Below are positions 20,497 through 27,603 of a stretch of DNA of 64,000 nt, piece by piece (position 1 is the first letter of the stretch; every line of letters begins with the position of its first letter). The stretch spans positions 1 to 64,000 of the forward strand of contig NZ_CALPCZ010000008.1 in assembly GCF_943193135.1 (NCBI RefSeq), read 5' to 3'. The position numbers and the translations under genes are program-made. The notes under the pieces were generated by a model. The model worked only from the letters and a program-made list of their open reading frames with translations. It was not told the origin of the DNA and searched no databases. Source of the stretch: Odoribacter lunatus (GTDB lineage Bacteria > Bacteroidota > Bacteroidia > Bacteroidales > Marinifilaceae).

Positions 20497-21696
20497 ATGC
20501 CACAAATCTCTGAAAAAGGAAAAATCCTGCCCGCCTCTCCCATCCGGAAACTAGTACCTTACGCCAACCAGGCAAAACAACGAGGCATAAAAGTATATCA
20601 CCTCAACATCGGCCAACCCGACATCGAAACCCCGGCAATAGCCTTGGAAGCAGTACGGAACATTCGGCTGAACGTCATTGAATACACCCCCTCCGACGGG
20701 AATCATACACTAAAAACCAAACTCTGCGGTTATTACCGCCACCTGGGCATTCACATAAAAGAGGAAGACGTTCTCATCACCACAGGCGGCTCCGAAGCCA
20801 TTCTTTTCGCTTTTTTAAGCACGCTGAACGAAAGAGACGAAATAATCATCCCCGAACCCTTCTATGCCAACTACTCCGCCTTTGCTCTCATGGCTGGTGC
20901 CACCGTAAAAACAGTCACCTCAACCATCGAAAACAACTTTGCCCTGCCTCCCATTAGTGAAATAGAAAAGAAGATAACCCCGAAAACCAAAGGAATTGTT
21001 ATCATAAATCCCAATAATCCAACTGGTTATCTCTATTCAAAAGAGGAATTGGAAGCCCTTGCGAATATTATAAAAAAATACGATTTATACCTATATTCGG
21101 ATGAAGTATACAGACGTTACTGTTATGACGGACTCCAACACTACTCGGTCATGAATCTCGAAGGAATCGAGCAAAACACCATCCTCTTCGACTCCATGTC
21201 CAAAAGATACAGCGAATGCGGCATCCGTGTCGGAGCCCTCATCACCCGCAACAAAGAGATTTTGGCAACAGCCTTGAAATTCGGCATGGCACGCCTGTGT
21301 CCTCCGGCATTGGGGCAAATTGCAGCCGAAGCATCATTGGACACCTCCGACGAATACTTCGCCAACGTTCACCGCGAATACGTCGAACGCCGCGACTTCA
21401 TGGTAGAAGCACTCAATAAAATTCCCGGAGTCATCTGCCCCGTTCCCAAAGGAGCATTTTACTCCATCGTCAAGCTGCCGGTAGACGACGCCGACAAATT
21501 CTGCAAATGGTTACTGCAGGAATTTGAATACAACCGCCAGACCGTCATGCTCGCCCCCGCCAGCGGCTTTTACCACACACCCGGATTAGGCAAAAACGAA
21601 GTAAGAATAGCATACGTGCTCAAAAGCAGCGAACTAAAGAAAGCCATAGAAACTCTCGCGGTAGCTCTAAAAGAATACCCCGGAAAAACGATATAG
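20497..21696 (+). CDS. Class I/II PLP-dependent aminotransferase, aspartate aminotransferase-like
   Basis: Fold-type I aminotransferase of 399 residues. The cofactor lysine is in DSMSKRYSECGIRVG at about 235, with NPNNPTGYLYS at about 170 and SDEVYRRY at about 202. It fits the Bacteroidota 'pyridoxal phosphate-dependent aminotransferase' group near aspartate aminotransferases, but the amino donor cannot be fixed from sequence. It begins 90 bases after dxs with no terminator visible in between. Confidence 0.88.
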   Translation: MPQISEKGKILPASPIRKLVPYANQAKQRGIKVYHLNIGQPDIETPAIALEAVRNIRLNVIEYTPSDGNHTLKTKLCGYYRHLGIHIKEEDVLITTGGSEAILFAFLSTLNERDEIIIPEPFYANYSAFALMAGATVKTVTSTIENNFALPPISEIEKKITPKTKGIVIINPNNPTGYLYSKEELEALANIIKKYDLYLYSDEVYRRYCYDGLQHYSVMNLEGIEQNTILFDSMSKRYSECGIRVGALITRNKEILATALKFGMARLCPPALGQIAAEASLDTSDEYFANVHREYVERRDFMVEALNKIPGVICPVPKGAFYSIVKLPVDDADKFCKWLLQEFEYNRQTVMLAPASGFYHTPGLGKNEVRIAYVLKSSELKKAIETLAVALKEYPGKTI

Positions 21697-21706
21697 AAAA
21701 TTTTGT

Positions 21707-21714
21707 TATCTTTG
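21707..21714 (+). promoter_or_regulatory. -7 promoter element for the acyltransferase-gltX string
   Basis: TATCTTTG matches TAnnTTTG, 18 bases before the acyltransferase ATG and just after the aminotransferase stop. It gives a short leader. Confidence 0.5.
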
Positions 21715-21731
21715 CGACAAAATAAAAAGAT

Positions 21732-22877
21732 ATGACATCGGACTCCGAATTTGACAGTATCAGACCCTATTTAAACAAAGAGGTAGACCAGGCCATTCAA
21801 AAACTAAGCCGGTCCTCCGAATTTTTATCCGTCTTCCAACAATTAACGAAAATGGATAAAAACGTAATTGTAAACGCTCTCTCGCAAATTCACGACCGCG
21901 ACAGCTTTCAAAACGACTTCTTCGGGCCGGCCATGGAAGCCATCATCAAAAACACCTCCGACGGAGTAACGGTACAGGGGCTTGAAAACCTCCGGCCCGA
22001 CACCTCCTATCTTTTTATATCCAATCACCGGGACATCATCTTAGACTCCGCAATTCTCAATCTCTTATTGAGAAAAAACGGGTTAAAATACACACAGGCA
22101 GCCATCGGAAGCAACCTCCTCGTCAATGAATGGGTTACCGACTTGGTTAAACTCAACTCCTGCTTCGTCATCGAACGGGACATCCCCGTCCGGGAAATGA
22201 TAACAAGTTTTGCCCTGCGTTCCGCATACATCCGCAAAACACTGGGCGAAAAACAAAACTCCATCTGGATTGCACAACGGGAAGGAAGAACCAAAAACGG
22301 CGATGACAAAACCCAGCCGAGCCTTCTCAAAATGTTGAAAATGAGCGGTTCAAAAGACTTCGTTGAAAACCTGCGGCAACTGCGCATCGTACCCGTCTCC
22401 ATCTCCTATGAATGGGAACCGTGTGACGACCTGAAAACTAACGAACTATACACCCGGACACTCAGCGAGTACACCAAAACTCCCGAAGAAGACATGCACA
22501 GCATGCAAACCGGCTTGGGAAGCCCCAAAGGCAGAATACATTTTACCATTGACACCCCGATTGATACCGAACTAAGCCAAATTGCCGCGTTACCCTCCAA
22601 CGGCGAACGCCTGGAAGCATTGGCACGCTTAATCGACACCAAAATACACCGGAACTTCAAACTTTGGCCAAACAACTACATCGCCTACGATTTGGCGCAC
22701 TCCGGCAATAAATTTTCCCACCTGTACAACGACCAGGAAAAAGAACACTTCATCCAGGTTATGACCCAAAAAATCGACCGGATAGAAGGAAACCGCTCCC
22801 TGCTCAACAACATCTTTCTGGAAATTTACGCAAATCCCGTAAAAAATTGTACAAATACGGAAACGCCTGCTAAATAA
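21732..22877 (+). CDS. 1-acylglycerol-3-phosphate acyltransferase-like protein
   Basis: Predicted PlsC/LPLAT-fold acyltransferase of phospholipid synthesis. The catalytic region reads ISNHRDIILDS at about residue 97; here the His and Asp are separated by five residues rather than the classic four. WIAQREGRTKNGDDKTQ at about 180 corresponds to the substrate-binding EGRTK block. At 381 residues it is larger than simple PlsC proteins. No membrane segment stands out. It starts a rightward run that ends with gltX. Confidence 0.82.
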   Translation: MTSDSEFDSIRPYLNKEVDQAIQKLSRSSEFLSVFQQLTKMDKNVIVNALSQIHDRDSFQNDFFGPAMEAIIKNTSDGVTVQGLENLRPDTSYLFISNHRDIILDSAILNLLLRKNGLKYTQAAIGSNLLVNEWVTDLVKLNSCFVIERDIPVREMITSFALRSAYIRKTLGEKQNSIWIAQREGRTKNGDDKTQPSLLKMLKMSGSKDFVENLRQLRIVPVSISYEWEPCDDLKTNELYTRTLSEYTKTPEEDMHSMQTGLGSPKGRIHFTIDTPIDTELSQIAALPSNGERLEALARLIDTKIHRNFKLWPNNYIAYDLAHSGNKFSHLYNDQEKEHFIQVMTQKIDRIEGNRSLLNNIFLEIYANPVKNCTNTETPAK

Positions 22878-22922
22878 AGGCGACGAATATTAATATTTAT
22901 TTAAAAGTATACAATTCGCCAC

Positions 22923-23102
22923 ATGAAAACCGCAAAACTACTTATCATGCTCTCCGCATTTCTTATCATGATATCCTGCGTCTTCACCCTCATGGCCACA
23001 ACCGACAGGACAGGAGTCTATCTGAACGTAGGAGCCATGTTTGCATTAGTCATTGCCATTTCTGTCATGAACTTCAAAAACAATCCGGAAAAACGGCAAT
23101 AA
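22923..23102 (+). CDS. Small two-helix membrane protein, unknown
   Basis: A 59-residue reading frame, ATG at 22923, too short for most gene callers. It starts MKTAKLLIMLSAFLIMISC and has a second hydrophobic stretch YLNVGAMFALVIAISVM, so two membrane helices or a lipoprotein signal plus one helix. Its stop is two bases before the next gene's ATG, which supports real translation in the operon. Function unknown. Confidence 0.65.
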   Translation: MKTAKLLIMLSAFLIMISCVFTLMATTDRTGVYLNVGAMFALVIAISVMNFKNNPEKRQ

Positions 23103-23104
23103 CC

Positions 23105-23353
23105 ATGTACAAAGTCAAACGTACCATTTACCTGGAAAACCAATCCATCGACGTCTGGTTCGGGCTGGTCAGTAAAACCAAAAACGGGAAAAACGGCAAA
23201 TACACCGTCTACTTACTCACCGACGATCCCCGCAACCCCTTCAACCACGCCGAACCCATCCTAAGCGGCATCACATCCAAAGACACCGCCATAAAAAAAG
23301 GCATCGAATACGCCAAAAACCTGTTTCGCAACATACTAAACAACCAACAATAA
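23105..23353 (+). CDS. Conserved-looking hypothetical protein, 82 residues
   Basis: Small soluble, basic protein with a beta-rich pattern (KVKRTIYLENQSIDVWFG ... KYTVYLLTDDPRN) and a C-terminal helix ending NILNNQQ. I do not recognise a family. It lies between the 59-residue membrane protein (2-base gap) and gltX (16-base gap) and is surely cotranscribed with gltX. Confidence 0.7.
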   Translation: MYKVKRTIYLENQSIDVWFGLVSKTKNGKNGKYTVYLLTDDPRNPFNHAEPILSGITSKDTAIKKGIEYAKNLFRNILNNQQ

Positions 23354-23369
23354 TTCAAAACTCACGATA

Positions 23370-24890
23370 ATGGAAAGAAAAGTCAGAGTAAGATTCGCTC
23401 CCAGCCCCACCGGAGCCCTCCACCTGGGAGGAGTAAGAACCGCCCTTTTTAACTACCTGTTTGCACGCCGCAACCACGGAGACTTCCTCCTGCGCATTGA
23501 AGACACCGACCAAAACCGCTACGTACCGGGAGCCGAACAATACATCATAGACTCCTTGAAATGGTGCGGACTGAAAGTGGACGAAGGCGTCGGAGTCGGC
23601 GGAGACTGCGGTCCTTACCGCCAAAGCGAAAGAAAAGAACTGTACAGACAATACGCCCTGCAATTGGTTGAATCCGGTCATGCCTACTACTCCTTCGACA
23701 CCTCCGAAGAGCTCGACCAGCAAAGAAAAAATTGCGAAAGCCGCGGGGAAACCTTTATATACAACGCACAAAGCCGGCCGGGACTGAAAAACTCGCTCAA
23801 CATGTCCCCGCAGGAAACCAAACAGCTCCTCGAATCAGGCTCTTCCTACGTCATCCGCTTCAAAATGCCCGACCGGGAAGAACTCACCCTGAAAGACATC
23901 ATCCGCGGAGAAGTACACTTCAATACGGCCATCCTCGACGACAAAGTACTGTTCAAATCCGACGGCATGCCCACCTACCACCTCGCAAACATCGTAGACG
24001 ACCACCTGATGAAAATCACCCACGTCATCCGCGGGGAAGAATGGCTTCCGTCCTTACCGTTACACGTACTTCTTTACAGAGCGTTCGGCTGGGAAGACAC
24101 CATGCCGCAGTTCGCACACCTCCCGCTGATACTCAAACCCGTCGGAAACGGCAAACTAAGCAAACGGGACGGCAACAAAATGGGATTCCCCGTATTCCCC
24201 ATGGAATTCACCGACCCCGAAACCGGTGAAAAATGGCACGGATACAAAGAAGACGGCTACTTCCCCGAAGCCTTCATCAACATGCTCGCCCTCCTCGGCT
24301 GGAACGACGGCACCGACAAAGAAATTTTCACCATCGATGAACTGTGCGAAGCCTTTTCACTCGAACGGGTACACAAAGCCGGTTCCCGCTTCGACCCCGA
24401 AAAAGCCAAATGGTTCAACCACAAATACCTCATTGCCAAACCCGATGCCGAAATCGCCGACTTGCTCGCCGAAATCCTTCACGCAAACGGGCTGCAATGT
24501 GAAAAAGCCAAATTGGAAAAAATCTGCGGCCTCATGAAAGAACGCGCCAACTTCGTCAGCGACATCTACAATGACAGCCTCTTCTTCTTTCAGACACCCG
24601 AAACCTACGTCGAGAAAGACGTCAAAAAATACTGGAAAGAAGAATCCGTGCCTGTCATGAAAGAACTCTACCGCATTCTAAGCGAAATCGACGACTACTC
24701 TTTCAGCAACACCGACAAAATCATATCCGGCTGGATAGACGCAAACGAACTCGGATTCGGCAAAGTCATGAACCCCTTCCGGGTTGCCATCGTCGGAGCC
24801 GCCAAAGGTCCCCACATGTACAACATCATCGAAATACTCGGAAAAGAGGAAACCTTAAAACGGTTGGACAAAGCCATCAAAACACTTTAA
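23370..24890 (+). CDS. gltX: Glutamate-tRNA ligase
   Basis: Class I synthetase that charges tRNA-Glu. The HIGH-type motif is HLGG at residues 18-21 after FAPSPTGAL, and the KMSKS-type motif is KLSKRDG at about 264. The 506-residue length is normal. A Glu-specific enzyme is likely, because a separate asnS is present in the window, although Gln status cannot be judged. Last gene of its operon; a terminator hairpin follows about 85 bases downstream. Confidence 0.97.
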   Translation: MERKVRVRFAPSPTGALHLGGVRTALFNYLFARRNHGDFLLRIEDTDQNRYVPGAEQYIIDSLKWCGLKVDEGVGVGGDCGPYRQSERKELYRQYALQLVESGHAYYSFDTSEELDQQRKNCESRGETFIYNAQSRPGLKNSLNMSPQETKQLLESGSSYVIRFKMPDREELTLKDIIRGEVHFNTAILDDKVLFKSDGMPTYHLANIVDDHLMKITHVIRGEEWLPSLPLHVLLYRAFGWEDTMPQFAHLPLILKPVGNGKLSKRDGNKMGFPVFPMEFTDPETGEKWHGYKEDGYFPEAFINMLALLGWNDGTDKEIFTIDELCEAFSLERVHKAGSRFDPEKAKWFNHKYLIAKPDAEIADLLAEILHANGLQCEKAKLEKICGLMKERANFVSDIYNDSLFFFQTPETYVEKDVKKYWKEESVPVMKELYRILSEIDDYSFSNTDKIISGWIDANELGFGKVMNPFRVAIVGAAKGPHMYNIIEILGKEETLKRLDKAIKTL

Positions 24891-24973
24891 AACGCCTCGC
24901 ATTTTAACTTTTTAAAGCTAAATGGATTATCCAGCAACATCAAATGTATTTCTTTAGAGATAATTTGATACAA

Positions 24974-25010
24974 AAATTCCCGGTCGAAATCATTTCAACC
25001 GGGAAACTTT
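24974..25010. terminator. Bidirectional terminator between gltX and the DUF5053 gene
   Basis: TTCCCGGT (24978-24985) pairs with ACCGGGAA (24998-25005), with further pairing of GAAA and TTTC inside. A-rich sequence lies on the left and CTTTTAG on the right, so it can serve both convergent transcripts. Confidence 0.7.
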
Positions 25011-25029
25011 TAGTACGTCAGCTTCACTT

Positions 25030-25284
25030 TTAAAGAGAATCCGCTGCTCTACGTATCCGTTCTGAAAGATCAACTAAAGCCCCTTTTAAAACCTCCGTTT
25101 CTTCCATAGTGAAACTTGTCGGTTTTCCATTTCCATCCACCCCGTCCATTTTATGGTATAACCAGGAGCTTGACTTTCCGAAATAAGTCCTAGCCAAATC
25201 CGCCCATGAAATTGCCACTAACAAATCCGCCAGTTGTTTTTTCATAGAGACTCCCTCTTTTGTTTGATTCATTATTATTTCCAT
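25030..25284 (-). CDS. DUF5053 family protein
   Basis: Small protein of up to 84 residues matching the DUF5053 pattern: KKQLADLL followed by SWADLARTYFGKSSSWLYHK and a GNGKPTSF loop, ending with LSERIRRAADSL. Function unknown; DUF5053 genes are frequent in Bacteroidota accessory regions. The first 14 residues are uncertain, since ATGs at 25272 and 25245 are also possible. Last gene of the leftward accessory operon that starts near 26828. Confidence 0.85.
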   Translation of the reverse strand: MEIIMNQTKEGVSMKKQLADLLVAISWADLARTYFGKSSSWLYHKMDGVDGNGKPTSFTMEETEVLKGALVDLSERIRRAADSL

Positions 25285-25291
25285 ATACTAT

Positions 25292-25441
25292 TTATTTTTC
25301 ATCTTCACAATCTAGTAACTCATTGAATAATCTTTCAATATACCAAAGTATTTCCGGATATCCGTCAGGATATGATTTTTTATAATTCCGAATAGCCATA
25401 ATCAGGTCATACTCTTCTTCTGTCAATGTTGCAGTTTTCAT
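25292..25441 (-). CDS. Small acidic protein, 49 residues
   Basis: Reading frame starting MKTATLTEEEYDLIMAIRNY and ending ELLDCEDEK, 7 bases upstream of the DUF5053 gene on the same strand. It is acidic and predicted helical. I recognise the same kind of short protein (EEY-LI-AIRNYKKSYP pattern) as a companion of DUF5053 genes, but it has no named function. The minimal spacing supports co-translation. Confidence 0.6.
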   Translation of the reverse strand: MKTATLTEEEYDLIMAIRNYKKSYPDGYPEILWYIERLFNELLDCEDEK

Positions 25442-25546
25442 ATCATATCCTTTTAGTATAGTACAAATATAGTACGATTTCTCGTATTGTACAGTTTCCC
25501 AGTATAAAAATTTACATCCATAACAAGATTCCTTCCCGGCATGCGC

Positions 25547-26179
25547 TTACCCCAACGTCAGGCACTGCGAATTGGAAGCATTCTTCCCATCCTTAGACAC
25601 TACAAAAACATAGATACAAAGGGAATCCGCATTCCACCCCTGCGGCAAGGCAACCGTCGCTGCCTCCGTATCCTTACGCTCATTCAACGCAAAAAGCTTT
25701 AACCGCTGCATCGTCGTCTCCAGCACCGCTGCATAGAGACAATCATCATCCGCGGCATGCCGCATAAACTCCTCCGCCTCATGCGTAAAAGTCAATTGGC
25801 TTCCCGCCTCATTGACAGAAACCTGCATTCCCGGCAAACGGCGGTTACCGGCAGACACAACCACCCGGTCGTAATCGACCGTTACCTCCAGCGTATCGCT
25901 TACATCGATAGCCTGCTGGTTCAGCTTAACAAACAAATTGTCCGGCGTATAATTCACCGGCCGGCTGGGAAAACCTATGCCGAGCACCGAATCATACACA
26001 CTGCACAACTCCACCGCCTTCTTCATTCGGAGGCGTTGTTTCCGCTGCGCAAGCGTACGGGGGTTAAACACTTGGGTTACTTTCTCTTTAACAATATTCG
26101 TACCCTTCGTCCGACACGTAGTCAGATTCCCGAAGGACTTTGACAGCTTACTAAAAGCCGTCGATGTAAAAATCGCCAT
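25547..26179 (-). CDS. DUF6266-like protein
   Basis: A 210-residue protein of the DUF6266 type: N-terminus MAIFTSTAFSKLSKSFGNL, then the marker FNPRTLAQRKQRLRMKKAVE and a beta-rich C-terminal part. Function unknown. It is a diverged paralogue of its upstream neighbour 4 bases away. No signal peptide. Codon use is more GC-rich than the neighbouring island genes. Confidence 0.7.
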   Translation of the reverse strand: MAIFTSTAFSKLSKSFGNLTTCRTKGTNIVKEKVTQVFNPRTLAQRKQRLRMKKAVELCSVYDSVLGIGFPSRPVNYTPDNLFVKLNQQAIDVSDTLEVTVDYDRVVVSAGNRRLPGMQVSVNEAGSQLTFTHEAEEFMRHAADDDCLYAAVLETTMQRLKLFALNERKDTEAATVALPQGWNADSLCIYVFVVSKDGKNASNSQCLTLG

Positions 26180-26183
26180 AGTA

Positions 26184-26828
26184 TTATAATTTTGGCGTTA
26201 AACAAAAATGTCTGCTCACTGAAAACTCCTCACCTGTTTCCGAGCAAACATAGCAAAACAGGTGGGAAAACTCTGCCAATTCCGGGGGAAGGCGAATCCT
26301 CACCCGTCCGTGCCTCCTCCTGCAATCCCCAATATCTAAAATCTTAACGGTAAACACATCCTCCCGCTTCATCAACACCACCTTTATCCGGTCATCTTCA
26401 CTCATTCCGGGATAATACACCCCGCAATCCCACCTCATCTCCCACATCCCTTCTTCATTCAGGTGCACCTCTAGCTCCGGCGGCAGCAAAAGCCGACCGT
26501 TGGTTAACCTCAACTTCCCGAAATCGCCAATCATCCCCTCCTCCGTAAAAACCGACACATTCACCCGCACAAACTCATTATATCCGGTCATTCGCCGTCC
26601 CCTCATCATCCCGCACCAACTCTTATCCATCTCCACAGCCCGCATCGCCCGCCACAAAAACGACACGGCAGACATCCGCACCTGCTGAGCCCGCTGCCCC
26701 GCCGAAAACATCCCCTTCTTCCTCTCCCCCTTCCTCCGAACCACCGTTTGTCCACCAAGTTGATAAACAACAAAATCACCAAGTCCCCCCTTAGCTCCTT
26801 TCATGTATCCGTCTTTTATTATAGCCAT
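26184..26828 (-). CDS. DUF6266-like protein, first gene of accessory operon
   Basis: A 214-residue basic protein with the N-terminal glycine-rich pattern MAIIKDGYMKGAKGGLGDF and VVYQLGGQTVVRRKGERK, shared with DUF6266 proteins, followed by a beta-rich domain. Function unknown. It is preceded by an extended Shine-Dalgarno sequence and a strong promoter, unlike most genes here. It leads an operon of four small unknown genes. Confidence 0.7.
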   Translation of the reverse strand: MAIIKDGYMKGAKGGLGDFVVYQLGGQTVVRRKGERKKGMFSAGQRAQQVRMSAVSFLWRAMRAVEMDKSWCGMMRGRRMTGYNEFVRVNVSVFTEEGMIGDFGKLRLTNGRLLLPPELEVHLNEEGMWEMRWDCGVYYPGMSEDDRIKVVLMKREDVFTVKILDIGDCRRRHGRVRIRLPPELAEFSHLFCYVCSETGEEFSVSRHFCLTPKL

Positions 26829-26830
26829 AT

Positions 26831-26841
26831 CATCACCTCCT
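26831..26841 (-). promoter_or_regulatory. Extended Shine-Dalgarno sequence
   Basis: On the minus strand AGGAGGTGATG lies two bases before the ATG at 26828 and is complementary to the 3' end of 16S rRNA over 10 bases. Most genes in this window lack any Shine-Dalgarno sequence, so this site stands out. The core GGAGG is at a workable 8-9 base distance. Confidence 0.7.
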
Positions 26842-26967
26842 GTTTAAGTAGTTTCAATATTATCATCTTTACATCTATTAACTCATTGTTTAATTCTATT
26901 ATATTTATATACGATAATACTATTAATAAGAATAGCATATTATATATAAACTTTAGTTAATTTGATG

Positions 26968-26999
26968 CAAATGTATAATAAAAACGAACACTCGGCAAA
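26968..26999 (-). promoter_or_regulatory. Bacteroidetes promoter for the DUF6266-like operon
   Basis: On the minus strand TTTG (26996-26999) is followed 20 bases later by TACATTTG (26968-26975), matching the -33/-7 consensus TTTG-N19/20-TAnnTTTG. It points at the gene starting at 26828, giving a leader of about 130 bases. Confidence 0.65.
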
Positions 27000-27130
27000 A
27001 TCTTTCCCGATATTTTTAACAAACTATTGTAGCGCATTGAATATAAATATAATACAAAGACGCCAGCCACCATAAAATAGCTCATGGCACCCCAATTCAT
27101 GTCGAAAAAAATGACGTCAAGACAACTTTC

Positions 27131-27259
27131 TTATTTATGAATAGAAAAATTATTACGATTAGCACTAACAACTCTTCCGTGTTCGGCATCATAAGCGCCA
27201 TCAATTGCTTTCTCAACCTTCTTTATTTCTTCTCTGATTTCCCCTTCCAAGACTTCCCT
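27131..27259 (-). pseudogene. Short gene remnant, unknown family
   Basis: The minus strand reads REVLEGEIREEIKKVEKAI and then DGAYDAEHGRVVSANRNNF up to a stop at 27131, but begins right after an in-frame stop with no ATG. The composition is protein-like (amphipathic helix then a compact C-terminus). It may be the tail of a decayed gene; no family recognised. Confidence 0.3.
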
Positions 27260-27282
27260 CTACATTTGTCCGACGGCACCCT

Positions 27283-27442
27283 CATGAGCGTTTGGAAAAT
27301 GCTGGAATTTTAATAAATTTGCTCCGTTGTTAACAGAGTGTAACAACAGACATGTTGATTATTAAATAAGCGTTTAGTTCTATCCTGTAACTGAAATCTC
27401 GACAATTTCAACACACAAGGATAAACGGTACAAACGCTCATG
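27283..27442. repeat. 12-bp inverted repeat flanking a promoter segment
   Basis: CATGAGCGTTTG (27283-27294) and its exact reverse complement CAAACGCTCATG (27431-27442) flank 136 bases. The left arm contains the TTTG of a rightward promoter. This layout resembles invertible promoter segments of Bacteroidota, but a 12-bp repeat at this distance can occur by chance and no invertase gene is nearby. Confidence 0.35.
27291..27321 (+). promoter_or_regulatory. Near-consensus promoter upstream of WG-repeat gene
   Basis: TTTG (27291-27294), a 19-base spacer and TAAATTTG (27314-27321) match the Bacteroidetes promoter consensus fully. Transcription would start near 27328 and reach the WG-repeat gene at 27604 with a leader of about 275 bases. 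Confidence 0.6.
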
Positions 27443-27529
27443 CTTGCCATATATACCTCATGGTCATATATTCCGGCCGGCGTGGGGTGTCGTTTTATCT
27501 GTGTGTAGGAAGTCGAGATCCTCAGTTAC
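27387..27529. repeat. 17/18-bp imperfect inverted repeat
   Basis: The left arm GTAACTGAAATCTCGAC (27387-27403) matches the reverse complement of the right arm GTCGAGATCCTCAGTTAC (27512-27529), except for a two-for-three base difference in the middle. It interleaves with the 12-bp repeat, so both cannot pair at once in a simple hairpin. In RNA it would form a long-range stem in the leader of the WG gene. Confidence 0.5.
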
Positions 27530-27603
27530 GATAAATCTAACAGGTCCCACGCTTTCTTTTTTACAAACCCACCTTCCGGGAACTGAGGTGCAAACAAATT
27601 TAT

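Larger units (their letters stand above)
26842..27603. other. Long intergenic region with promoters, inverted repeats and a gene remnant
   Basis: This 760-base AT-rich stretch has no intact gene. From left to right it holds a leftward promoter (26968-26999), a minus-strand gene remnant (27131-27259), a rightward promoter (27291-27321) embedded in a 12-bp inverted repeat, a longer imperfect inverted repeat (27387-27529), and a leader with an 8-bp hairpin pairing CCTCAGTT (27520-27527) with AACTGAGG (27581-27588) just before the first WG-repeat gene. Confidence 0.6.

Noticed and set aside
23732-24537. Long alternate plus-strand frames inside gltX
   Set aside because: They are Pro/Arg/Thr-rich shadows caused by the GC-rich third positions of gltX.
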